Origin: Bradyrhizobium sp. LLZ17
GTDB taxonomy: Bacteria > Pseudomonadota > Alphaproteobacteria > Rhizobiales > Xanthobacteraceae
Assembly (NCBI RefSeq): GCF_041200145.1
Contig: NZ_CP165734.1
Span: 2,480,001-2,544,000, forward strand
DNA length: 64,000 nucleotides
Reading direction: 5' to 3'
The translations under genes were made by a program, and so were the position numbers. The notes beneath the pieces are model-generated. The model made no database searches, was not told where the DNA came from, and saw only the letters and a list, made by a program, of their open reading frames with translations. This document shows positions 44,101-51,149 of this stretch, one piece after another. The number at the start of each line of letters is the position of its first letter. Positions within the stretch are counted from its first letter, which is position 1.

Positions 44101-44364
44101 GCCACCGACCGCCCGCACCCGCCGCAATGCCCCGCGCACCGCCTTGTCGAAACGCTTCTCGTCGGAAAGCTCGTCGACGAGATCGTGGCCGGAGACGACA
44201 ACGATCGGCGAGCCCATCATGTCGAGCCAGAAGATCGGGCCGAGCTCCTTGGCAAGCCGGGTCAGATGCTGAACGGGAGCCGCCGAATCCAGCGACAGCA
44301 TGTTGCCGACCACCGGCTTGGTCGGCGGCTGCGGGATCGGATCCAGTCGGTTCTTGGATGACAT
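41128..44364 (-). CDS. Self-sufficient cytochrome P450-NADPH reductase fusion (CYP102/BM3 type)
   Basis: This 1078-residue fusion holds a P450 domain at 1 to about 465, an FMN domain from about 500 (LLVLYGSNLGTAEELA) and FAD/NADPH domains to the end (IMIGPGTGLAPFRGFLQE). Heme ligand C413 lies in PFGNGQRACIGRGFAM, the ExxR pair is E330/R333, and AGHETT is at 271-276. BM3-type enzymes hydroxylate or epoxidise medium- and long-chain fatty acids. The equivalent of BM3 Phe87 is kept (F92), but Arg47 and Tyr51, which hold the carboxylate, appear as Ser and Val. The start at 44364 excludes a leader that is really a family B repeat. An epoxide hydrolase gene lies upstream on the same strand. Confidence 0.95.
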   Translation of the reverse strand: MSSKNRLDPIPQPPTKPVVGNMLSLDSAAPVQHLTRLAKELGPIFWLDMMGSPIVVVSGHDLVDELSDEKRFDKAVRGALRRVRAVGGDGLFTADTKEPNWSKAHNILLQPFGNRAMQSYHPSMVDIAEQLVQKWSRLNADDEIDVVHDMTALTLDTIGLCGFDYRFNSFYRRDYHPFVESLVRSLETIMMTRGLPFEQLWMQKRRRTMSEDVDFMNRMVDEIIAERRKGAEAVDDKKDMLAAMMTGVDRSTGDQLDDVNIRYQINTFLIAGHETTSGLLSCTLYALLKHPDILKKAYDEVDRVFGPDVDVRPTYQQVTQLTYITQILKEALRLWPPAPAYGISPLKDETIGGGKYKLRKGTFVTILVTALHRDPSVWGPNPDAFDPENFSKEAEAKRPVNAWKPFGNGQRACIGRGFAMHEAALALGMILQRFRLVDHQRYQMHLKETLTMKPEGFKLKVRPRAERERGAYGGPAVAPAGAGTAAPRVAARPGHNTPLLVLYGSNLGTAEELATRVADLAEVNGFATKFAALDDYAGKLPEQGGVLIFCASYNGAPPDNATEFVKWLHGDASEQALTKVRYAVFGCGNSDWAATYQSVPRFIDDQLAARGARSLYARGEGDARSDLDGQFEKWFAAAAPAAMKEWGLTSDFSRGADDQPLYKVEPVAPGAVNAIAALGGVVAMKLLVNEELQNKSGPNPSERSTRHIEVQLPQGVSYRVGDHLSVVPRNDPALVDAVARRFGFLPADQIRLQVAEGRRAQLPVGDSVSVGQLLTDFVELQQVATRKHIQIMSEHTRCPVTKPKLLAFLGDEADAGERYRAEILTRRKSVFDLLTEHPACELPFHAYLEMLSLLAPRYYSISSSPLLDASRCSITVGVVGGPAASGRGLYKGICSNYLSERRTGETIYAIVRETKAGFCLPDDSSVPIIMIGPGTGLAPFRGFLQERAARKGKGATLGPAMLFFGCRHPEQDYLYADELKALAADGVTELFTAFSRADEPKTYVQHLLAAQKDKVWPLIEQGAIVYVCGDGGKMEPDVKAALVAIHRERSGGDTATGTRWIEDLGAKNRYVLDVWAGG

Positions 44365-44391
44365 CGAAATGTAGTCCCCCTGCCTCAATGT

Positions 44392-44493
44392 CGTCATTGC
44401 GAGCGAAGCGAAGCAATCCAGAAATATATCCGCGGAGGCAGACTGGATTGCTTCGTCGCTTCGCTCCTCGCAATGACGAGTTCGCAATGACGA
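44392..44493. repeat. Palindromic intergenic repeat, family B, copy 3
   Basis: CGTCATTGCGAGCGAAGCGA to CTCCTCGCAATGACG has inner AAGCAATCCAG and CTGGATTGCTT arms. The right end is partly duplicated, as TTCGCAATGACGAG follows directly. It fills the gap between the epoxide hydrolase stop and the P450 fusion start on the minus strand. Confidence 0.85.
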
Positions 44494-44496
44494 GCC

Positions 44497-45495
44497 CTAG
44501 CCAAACCGCCTTCTACGCCATTCGATCAGCTTGGCGCTGACCTCTTCCGGCTTCTCCTGCTGCGTCCAATGGCCGCTGTCCCTGACCAGGTACTTCTCCA
44601 GATCGGGCACGAGCTTCTCCATGCCGTCGGCTGCCGACGGCGGCAGCACCGCGTCGTTCTCGGCCATGATCATCAATGACGGCACGTGGACGTGATGGTC
44701 CTGTCCCTTCGTGCGCTCCCAGTTGCGGGTGAAGTTGCGGTACCAATTGATGCCGCCCGTGAAGCCGGTCCTCGTGAAGGTATCGACGAATACATTCTTC
44801 TCTTCGGCTGACAGGATCGGCGTGCGCGGATCGACTTTGGCGTCGTAGGCCGCCACCATCTGCGGAAAAGCCAGGTTGGTCTTCGACGAGGCGCCGACGC
44901 CCGCAACCGGCGCCTCGGAGGGCTTCGCCTCCGGCCGCGACAACGGTTTGCGCATGAACGCATCAAAGGTCTGCTCGACGCGGCTGCCGAAAATCCGATC
45001 GGGCTCCCGCGCAGGATCCTGGAATTGGACGATATACATCTGGTCGCCGAAGCGCTGGCGGAACAGCGCGATCGGATCCATCGGGGCGCGATCCCAATGC
45101 GGGGTGTTGACGCCGACCACGCCCGCAACGCGCGTGGGGTGCCGCAGCGGCATTTGCCAGACGACGAAGCCGCCCCAGTCGTGGCCGACGAAGATTGCCT
45201 TGTCGATCCCGAGATGATCGAGCAGACCGACGAGATCGGAGGTCAGGTGCTCCATGTCATAGGCCTCGACCGGCTCGGGCCGGTCGGTCGCGCCATAGCC
45301 GCGCTGATCCGGCGCGACCACGCGGATGCCGGCCTCGCTCAGCGCCTTGAGCTGGTGACGCCAGGAGAAGGCGAGCTCCGGCCAGCCGTGACACAGCACC
45401 ATCGGCGGCTTGTCCGTGACCGGGCCCGCCTCGTAATAGCCCATGCGGATTCCGTTCGTCTGCGCGAACTTGAGCGGCGGCATTTCAATCATCAT
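44497..45495 (-). CDS. Epoxide hydrolase-like alpha/beta hydrolase
   Basis: The roughly 332-residue protein has the epoxide hydrolase pattern: HGWPELAFSWRHQL is the HGxP oxyanion motif, GHDWGGFVVWQ holds the nucleophilic Asp, and SGHWTQQEKPEEV the catalytic His. Pro-Glu after HGW is typical of soluble epoxide hydrolases, which also use cap-domain tyrosines. The start at 45495 has AGGA 5 bp upstream; the next codon is also ATG. Positioned between a CYP102-type P450 and a wax ester synthase, it may hydrate fatty epoxides made by the P450. Haloalkane dehalogenase is a less likely alternative because of the HGWPE motif. Confidence 0.9.
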   Translation of the reverse strand: MMIEMPPLKFAQTNGIRMGYYEAGPVTDKPPMVLCHGWPELAFSWRHQLKALSEAGIRVVAPDQRGYGATDRPEPVEAYDMEHLTSDLVGLLDHLGIDKAIFVGHDWGGFVVWQMPLRHPTRVAGVVGVNTPHWDRAPMDPIALFRQRFGDQMYIVQFQDPAREPDRIFGSRVEQTFDAFMRKPLSRPEAKPSEAPVAGVGASSKTNLAFPQMVAAYDAKVDPRTPILSAEEKNVFVDTFTRTGFTGGINWYRNFTRNWERTKGQDHHVHVPSLMIMAENDAVLPPSAADGMEKLVPDLEKYLVRDSGHWTQQEKPEEVSAKLIEWRRRRFG

Positions 45496-45502
45496 GAATT
45501 TC

Positions 45503-47053
45503 CTACTCGGCGGCGCCCTTGATCTCGGCCGCCGGCGGCGCATAGGCCGCCTCCAGCGCGGCGAACTCCTCCGGCAGCATGTCGCACATCACCTGCACAT
45601 GCGGAATGATGTTGGCGCCGACGATGAAGCCAAAATCGAGCTGGTCGCGGTAGCTCTGCACGGTGATGTTGAGCGCCTGCCCGTGCGTCGAGATCGACAC
45701 CGGGAATATGTGCAGCAGCTCGGCGCCGGCCGCATAAAGCGTCTGCCGCGGTCCCGGCACATTGGACACCGTGATGTTCGCAGCCGGCGGCAGCACGTCC
45801 GACAGGTCGGAGCGGCTGTAGAGCAGCGCCAGGATCTGGACGATGATCGGCGCGCCCAGCATCGAGATGTTGGACACCTGCGGCATCAGTGCGCGCAGCG
45901 GATGCGACATCTCCTTGGACTTGGTCGATTGCGCGATGATGGCTTCGAGCCGCGCTTTGGGGTCGTCGATGTTGGTCGCGATCGAGCAGATCATGCCGAA
46001 CACCTGGTTGTTGGCCTCGGTGTTGCCCTCCTCGCGCAGCGAGATCGGCACGGCCGCGGTCAGCGATTTCGCGGGAAGCGTGCCGTACTGCTGAAGGTAG
46101 CGGCGGACCACGCCGGAGGCGAGCGCCAGCACCACGTCGTTGAGCTTGCCGCCGGCCTGCTTGGCCAGCGCCTTCGCCCGCGACAGCGAGATCGAGACGC
46201 CGGCAAAGCTGCGCTCCGAGGAAATGGACTTGTTGAGCATGGTCGGCGGCGACACCATGCTGGCGAGGCTCTCGCGCGACCTCGGATCGGAGATCTTGCC
46301 GAGCACGTCGGAGACGCTCTTGACCATGGTCGGGATGTTGCCGGCAAAGCGCACCGCACTCTCGATCTGGTACATCGCATTGTCGAACAGGATCGAACCG
46401 ATGTCGCTCTTGCCGGTGCGCGGCAGTTGCAGATTCCTGGCGGCGGTCGAGGCGTCAAGCGGCTGGGTGAAGAGCTGCTGATAGGAATCGAGCAGGTTGG
46501 CGGCGATGTCGCGCGGCTCCTGTCCCGGCTTCGCGCCGGCCGCCGGCGGATCGACCTTCCGCGGGATCGGCGAGATGTCGTAGATCATGTTGGTCAGCGC
46601 TGCACCGGCGCCGCCGTCGATGGCGGCATGGTGCATCTTGGAGTAGAGCCCGACCTCGTTGTCCTTCATGCCCTCGAACACATAGAACTCCCAGAGCGGG
46701 CGCGCCCGGTTCAGGAGCTTGGCGTGCATCCAGCCGACGATGCGCTCGAGCGTGGCGCGGTCGCGCGGCGCCGGCAGGCTGGCGCGGAAGATGTGACGGT
46801 CGATATCGAACTGGTCGTCCTCGACCCAGGAGGGATGGTCGATGTCGAGCGGCGCCTTCTCCAGCCGCGCCTTCAGGATCGGCGCGATATGCAGGCGCGA
46901 GACGATCATCGCCTTGAAGTCTTCGAAGAAATCGCCCTTGTAATCGTCGGGCAGGCGAAAGATCGCCATGCTGCCGACATGCATCGGCATTTCCGGCGTT
47001 TCCAGATAGAGAAATGACGCGTCCAGCGACGACAGCTTCTTACCGTCAGCCAT
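45503..47053 (-). CDS. Wax ester synthase / diacylglycerol O-acyltransferase (WS/DGAT)
   Basis: The 516-residue acyltransferase uses acyl-CoA and a fatty alcohol or diacylglycerol to make storage wax or triacylglycerol at the membrane or lipid-body surface. The active-site HHxxxDG motif is H141-H142-AAID146-G. The second conserved block is NITVSNVPGPRQTLYAAGA near the C-terminus, and the N-terminus has LDASFLYLETPEMPMHVGS. The length is typical. The epoxide hydrolase follows after 7 bp, implying cotranscription. GGGAGGG precedes the ATG. Which acceptor it prefers cannot be told from sequence. Confidence 0.94.
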   Translation of the reverse strand: MADGKKLSSLDASFLYLETPEMPMHVGSMAIFRLPDDYKGDFFEDFKAMIVSRLHIAPILKARLEKAPLDIDHPSWVEDDQFDIDRHIFRASLPAPRDRATLERIVGWMHAKLLNRARPLWEFYVFEGMKDNEVGLYSKMHHAAIDGGAGAALTNMIYDISPIPRKVDPPAAGAKPGQEPRDIAANLLDSYQQLFTQPLDASTAARNLQLPRTGKSDIGSILFDNAMYQIESAVRFAGNIPTMVKSVSDVLGKISDPRSRESLASMVSPPTMLNKSISSERSFAGVSISLSRAKALAKQAGGKLNDVVLALASGVVRRYLQQYGTLPAKSLTAAVPISLREEGNTEANNQVFGMICSIATNIDDPKARLEAIIAQSTKSKEMSHPLRALMPQVSNISMLGAPIIVQILALLYSRSDLSDVLPPAANITVSNVPGPRQTLYAAGAELLHIFPVSISTHGQALNITVQSYRDQLDFGFIVGANIIPHVQVMCDMLPEEFAALEAAYAPPAAEIKGAAE

Positions 47054-47158
47054 AGTTCCCTCCCGAGAATTTTGACGGGCGCCTTATTTGGCGCTTCTCG
47101 TCAGGTCGATACTGCCCGTTCCGGCGGGGCATATGCAATGGCAAACGGCCCTCCCCGG

Positions 47159-47893
47159 TCAAACGGCCAGAACTCTCCCCTCCGGTTGCGCCAGGCGGTC
47201 GGCCACGGCCCAAAGCGCGGCGGGGTTGACCCCGAGCCCGATATGGCTCGCCAGGTGCACCTCGATGTTCTCGGCGCGGTCGGATGGACGCAACAGACAG
47301 GTCCGCCAGTTCACGATGCCGTCGGCGCGCGAATAGATCGACGTCGCCGGCACCGGAAGATCGCCGGCGATGGCCTCGCGCAGCTCGGCGAAATCCTCGA
47401 CACGCTCGCCGGACATCATCTCGTAGAGCACCGTCGCATTGGTCGCCCGCACATCATTGGCAAAAGGGCTGCCAAGCGTGATGACATTGCGGACCATCTC
47501 TGGCGCTTCAAGCGCGAGATGGCGGGCATAGAGGCCGCCGAGGCTCCATCCGACCAGGCTGACCTTGCGTCCGCTCGCGGCATGGATTTCGGCGAGGCGG
47601 GCGCGCAACCCTTGCCGCATCCGCGCCATGCCGCCGAGATTGCGGCCCATCCGCAAGGCATGCGCATCATAGCCGAGTTCGCTGAGATAGCGCCGCATCG
47701 GCGCCATCGACAGATCGCTGGCAAGAAACCCCGGCAGCGCCAGCACCGGATGGCCGTCGCCCCTCGGCGCACGCATCAGCACTGGCGACAGCAACAGGCT
47801 GAGGTTGAGTTCGAACAGGCTGCGCGCTTCGGCAAGCAGCAGACCAAGCCCCGGCGGACGAAGCCGGTCTGAATCCTGCGGCTGGGGCCGCAT
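47159..47893 (-). CDS. Alpha/beta hydrolase (lipase-like), paralogue of the 33936 gene
   Basis: The 244-residue hydrolase has GWSLGG nucleophile elbow in RKVSLVGWSLGGLYARHLAL, PRGDGHPVLALPGFLASD as oxyanion region, and late His in EVHLASHIGLGVNPAA. It shares long identical stretches with the hydrolase at 33936-34706. It overlaps the DUF6489 gene by one base (TAATG) and precedes the WS/DGAT gene, so a lipid or wax ester substrate is plausible. Confidence 0.85.
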   Translation of the reverse strand: MRPQPQDSDRLRPPGLGLLLAEARSLFELNLSLLLSPVLMRAPRGDGHPVLALPGFLASDLSMAPMRRYLSELGYDAHALRMGRNLGGMARMRQGLRARLAEIHAASGRKVSLVGWSLGGLYARHLALEAPEMVRNVITLGSPFANDVRATNATVLYEMMSGERVEDFAELREAIAGDLPVPATSIYSRADGIVNWRTCLLRPSDRAENIEVHLASHIGLGVNPAALWAVADRLAQPEGRVLAV

Positions 47894-48150
47894 TATTTCT
47901 TCTTGTCGCCGCTGCGCGGGGTGCCGAGACCGGCCATGGTGACGAACATGTCCTGAAACCGCTCGGCGATCTTGGGATCGAAGGTGAACCAGCTCTGGAT
48001 CAGCGATTCCGGCGAGACCTTGTCGATGTTGCTCAACACCTGCTGCTGCAGCTTTTCCATCACAGCAACCTGCATCGGCGACACATCCGGCAATCCGATG
48101 AACTGGCGGGCTTCGAGAGGGGTGCAGTCGATTTCGATGTTAACTTTCAT
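47893..48150 (-). CDS. Small conserved protein, DUF6489-like
   Basis: The 85-residue protein opens MKVNIEIDCTPLEARQFIGL, followed by PDVSPMQVAVMEKLQQQVLS and a short Lys-rich end. This resembles the small conserved proteins I recall as DUF6489, often found next to phasin or lipid genes. No catalytic motif is visible. It heads the WS/DGAT-side operon, overlapping the hydrolase start. Function is unknown. Confidence 0.72.
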   Translation of the reverse strand: MKVNIEIDCTPLEARQFIGLPDVSPMQVAVMEKLQQQVLSNIDKVSPESLIQSWFTFDPKIAERFQDMFVTMAGLGTPRSGDKKK

Positions 48151-48451
48151 GTCCCCTCCAGATGAGATTCGAGCGGCGTAGCACAGTATCGCCGCGAGTT
48201 GTGGTGCGACGCAAGCGACCTGAGGCGGGTGGCGGGCGCGGGCTTGCGCAATCGGCGGATATGGTCAATCAAAAGTCGAATGCCGCCTCGGTCCACCCGG
48301 ATTGCCGCCCTGGATTGCTGCAAAGCGGCGCAACTTGGCGCGTTCCTTGCTGGAATGGCGCTTGCACGGGTCGAGAACTCTGGGCAACATGGATCGATCA
48401 GCCCCGCCGAACAATCAAAAATCACGGTGCGGGCAGTGGAGAGGGTCAAGA
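48151..48451. other. Intergenic region between DUF6489 and the peptide-transporter run
   Basis: This gap of 301 bp separates divergent genes. I find no credible gene in it: the open frames lack ribosome sites and family resemblance. It contains the sigma-54 promoter match at 48335-48351 and, presumably, the DUF6489 promoter, which I could not identify. Confidence 0.6.
48335..48351 (+). promoter_or_regulatory. Sigma-54 (RpoN) promoter match
   Basis: TTGGCGCGTTCCTTGCT matches the -24/-12 consensus YTGGCACGrnnnTTGCw with the invariant GG (48337-48338) and GC (48349-48350) exactly 10 bp apart. There are mismatches only at the A of GGCAC and at the purine. A transcript from about 48362 would have a 90-nt leader before the binding-protein ATG at 48452. 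It points to NtrC-type or other enhancer-dependent control of the downstream run. Confidence 0.68.
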
Positions 48452-50053
48452 ATGTCAGTCGGACGAAGTTTGTTTGCGGCGACGCTCGCCGGTGCGCTTG
48501 CGTTGGCGGTTTCGCCGGCGTCGAGCCAGACGCTGCGTTATGCCAACCAGGGTGAGCTGAAATCGCTCGACCCCTACACGCTGAACGAGTCGACCACCAG
48601 TGCGCATCTCGGTCACGTCTATGAGGGCCTGGTTGCCCGCGGCAAGGACCTGAAGATCATCCCGGCGCTCGCCGAAAGCTGGGAGACGCCGGAGCCGACG
48701 CGCTGGCGCTTTCACCTCCGCAAGGGCGTGACATTCCACAACGGCGACCCCTTCACCGCTGACGACGTGGTGTTCTCGGCCGATCGCGTGCGAGCGAAAG
48801 GCTCGAATTTCCAGAGCCGCGTTCCCGCCGATGCCAAGGCCGTCAAGGTCGACGATTACACCGTCGATTTCATCCTGACCTCGCCCAATCCCATCCTGAC
48901 GGCGCTGTGGGCGACCTGGTACATCATGGACAAGAAGTGGGCAGAGGCGAACGATGCGGTGGCGCCGACGCCGGCAGCCGCCACGACCCCCAGCTACGCC
49001 TCGCTCCATGAAAACGGCACCGGTCCCTTCATGATCGAGAGCCATCAGCCGGGCGTGAAGACCGTCTTCAAGGTCAACCCGAACTGGTGGCGCAAGCCGG
49101 AACATAACCTGAAGGAGATCGTGTTCACGCCGATCGCCAACCCCGCCACGCGTGTTGCGGCGCTGTTGTCCGGCGAGGTCGACGTGATCGAGCCGGTTCC
49201 GGTCCAGGACATCGATCGCGTCAAAGCGAGCCCGAACGCCACCGTGCTGACGGGACCTGAGCTCCGCACCATCTTCGTCGGCATGGATCAGTCGCGCGAC
49301 GAGCTGTTGTATTCCAACGTCAAGGGCAAGAACCCGTTCAAGGACGTTCGCGTCCGCGAAGCCGTCTACCGGGCGATCGACATCGACCTGATCAAGAATC
49401 GCGTCATGCGCGGGCTCTCCACGCCGTCCGCGCTGATGGTTGCGCCGGAGATCTTTCCGCTGTCGAAGGACTTCACCCGGCCTAAGCTCGATCCCGAAGC
49501 CGCCAAGAAGCTCCTGGCGGACGCCGGCTATCCTGATGGTTTCGAGGTGACGATGGACTGCCCGAACGATCGCTACGTCAATGACGCAGCGATCTGTCAG
49601 GCGATCGTCGGCATGCTCGCCCGCATCAACATCAAGGTTGATCTGCTGGCGCAGCCGAAGGCCCAGTATTTCGCCAAGGTGCTCAAGCCCGGCGGCTACA
49701 AGACCTCGCTGTTCATGCTGGGCTGGACCCCGGATACGCTCGACTCGCACAACGTGCTGCACGACATCATGGGCTGCCGCGACGATCCCAAGGATCCCAA
49801 CCGCGGCGAAGCCAATCTCGCCGGTTATTGCAACAAGCAGTTCGACGAAATCGCCGACAAGGTCCTCGTCGAATCCGACCAGACCAAGCGCGATCTCCTG
49901 ATCAAGCAGGCGTTCGAGATCTCGATGAAGGACTGGGCCTATGTCCCGCTGCACCAGCAGGCGCTCGCCTGGGGCGTTTCCAAGAAGGTCAAGCTGACCC
50001 AGCGTGCCGACAACATGGTGATGTTGTACTGGGCGACCAAGCAGGACGAATAG
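48452..50053 (+). CDS. Dpp-type ABC transporter substrate-binding protein, first system
   Basis: This 533-residue family 5 extracytoplasmic binding protein has signal peptide MSVGRSLFAATLAGALALAV and cleavage near ASS-QT (residue 25), then LRYANQGELKSLDPYTLNES. The SBP_bac_5 core includes WRFHLRKGVTFHNGDPFTAD and ALWATWYIMDKKWAE. It captures peptides, gamma-glutamyl peptides or other oligomers in the periplasm. The ATG at 48452 has AGAGGG 7 bp upstream. A stable hairpin separates it from its permease genes, usual for an abundant binding protein. The GGT downstream suggests a gamma-glutamyl ligand. Confidence 0.93.
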   Translation: MSVGRSLFAATLAGALALAVSPASSQTLRYANQGELKSLDPYTLNESTTSAHLGHVYEGLVARGKDLKIIPALAESWETPEPTRWRFHLRKGVTFHNGDPFTADDVVFSADRVRAKGSNFQSRVPADAKAVKVDDYTVDFILTSPNPILTALWATWYIMDKKWAEANDAVAPTPAAATTPSYASLHENGTGPFMIESHQPGVKTVFKVNPNWWRKPEHNLKEIVFTPIANPATRVAALLSGEVDVIEPVPVQDIDRVKASPNATVLTGPELRTIFVGMDQSRDELLYSNVKGKNPFKDVRVREAVYRAIDIDLIKNRVMRGLSTPSALMVAPEIFPLSKDFTRPKLDPEAAKKLLADAGYPDGFEVTMDCPNDRYVNDAAICQAIVGMLARINIKVDLLAQPKAQYFAKVLKPGGYKTSLFMLGWTPDTLDSHNVLHDIMGCRDDPKDPNRGEANLAGYCNKQFDEIADKVLVESDQTKRDLLIKQAFEISMKDWAYVPLHQQALAWGVSKKVKLTQRADNMVMLYWATKQDE

Positions 50054-50069
50054 GCGCCGACCAGTTGTG

Positions 50070-50113
50070 AAGTCCCGGAAGCCAATACTACCAAGACATG
50101 GCTTCCGGGACTT
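50070..50113 (+). promoter_or_regulatory. Intercistronic hairpin after the binding-protein gene
   Basis: AAGTCCCGGAAGCCA (50070-50084) and TGGCTTCCGGGACTT (50099-50113) are perfect 15-bp arms with a 14-base loop, followed by GCTGTTTCG with only a weak T-run. It lies 17 bp after the binding-protein stop. It can work as a partial terminator or a 3' stabiliser, giving more binding protein than permease. Confidence 0.7.
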
Positions 50114-50168
50114 GCTGTTTCGGGCTAACGCAATGATGCGTGCCCCTGAAGATATGTGAAAGGAACAG

Positions 50169-51149
50169 ATGCTCGCTTTCACACTGCGCCGAGCCATCCA
50201 GGCCATTGGCGTCATGATTGCGGTCGGGATCATCTCCTTCTCGATGTTCCGCTTCGCCGGCGATCCCGTGAATCAGATGGTCGGGATGGATACGTCGGGC
50301 GCCGAACGCGCCGCGATCCGCAAATCGCTGGGCCTCGACGATCCCGTGATCGTGCAGTTCGGCCGCTATATCGGCAACGCCGCGCAGTTCAAGTTCGGCG
50401 TGTCCTACCAGTTCCGCCTGCCCGTCGCCAATCTGCTGATGGAGCGGATGCCCGCGACACTGGAGCTCGCGATCTGCGCTACCATCTTCGCGATGCTCTG
50501 CGGCATCCTGATGGGAGTTTATTCGGCGCTCCGCCGCGACTCCTGGCTCACGCACATATTCCAGGCGGTCTCGCTGGTCGGCATCTCGCTGCCGACCTTC
50601 CTGATCGGCATTCTCATGATCTACCTGTTCTCGGTGACCCTCGGCTGGCTGCCCTCGTTCGGGCGCGGCGACGTCGTTCATATCGGCTGGTGGACGACGG
50701 GTCTGCTGACGCTGTCGGGACTGAAGGCGCTGATCATGCCCTCGATCACGCTGGGCCTGTTCCAGATGACGCTGATCATGCGACTGGTCCGCACCGAGAT
50801 GCTCGAAGTCATGCGCACCGACTACATCCGCTTTGCCCGTGCCCGGGGCCTCACCACCCGCGCCATCCATTACGGTCATGCGCTGCGCAACACGCTGATC
50901 CCCGTCATCACGGTGGCCGGCCTGCAATTTGGCTCGGTAATTGCATTCGCAATCATCACCGAGACCGTGTTCCAGTGGCCCGGCATGGGGCTGCTGTTCG
51001 TGCAGGCCGTGCAGAATGTCGATATCCCGATCATGGCCGCCTATCTGATGATGGTGTCGCTGATCTTCGTCACCATCAATCTCGTGGTTGATATCCTCTA
51101 CACCATCGTCGATCCGCGGCTGCGCTCGACGATCAGCCGGGCACATTGA
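50169..51149 (+). CDS. Dpp-type ABC permease B, first system
   Basis: The 326-residue inner-membrane permease has about six hydrophobic segments and an N-terminal first helix (MLAFTLRRAIQAIGVMIAVG). The EAA motif appears as YIRFARARGLTTRAIHYGHA, followed by ALRNTLIPVITVAGLQFGSV, typical of DppB/OppB. AAGGA precedes the ATG. It pairs with the DppC-like permease that starts immediately after its stop. Confidence 0.94.
   Translation: MLAFTLRRAIQAIGVMIAVGIISFSMFRFAGDPVNQMVGMDTSGAERAAIRKSLGLDDPVIVQFGRYIGNAAQFKFGVSYQFRLPVANLLMERMPATLELAICATIFAMLCGILMGVYSALRRDSWLTHIFQAVSLVGISLPTFLIGILMIYLFSVTLGWLPSFGRGDVVHIGWWTTGLLTLSGLKALIMPSITLGLFQMTLIMRLVRTEMLEVMRTDYIRFARARGLTTRAIHYGHALRNTLIPVITVAGLQFGSVIAFAIITETVFQWPGMGLLFVQAVQNVDIPIMAAYLMMVSLIFVTINLVVDILYTIVDPRLRSTISRAH

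Noticed and set aside
42658..44361. Plus-strand open frame of 567 codons opposite the P450 fusion
   Set aside because: It is a shadow of the P450 domain, without start signals or motifs.
44365..44487. N-terminal extension of the P450 fusion
   Set aside because: The extra residues are a translation of the family B repeat. The family N-terminus starts at 44364.
47054..47158. Terminator or operator in the gap before WS/DGAT
   Set aside because: TGACGGGCGCC and GGCGCTTCTCGTCA form only an imperfect stem with no T-tract on either strand, so no role can be supported.
48455..50233. Minus-strand open frame of 592 codons opposite the first binding protein
   Set aside because: It is a shadow of a gene with a clear signal peptide and family motifs. 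No ribosome site or domain is seen.
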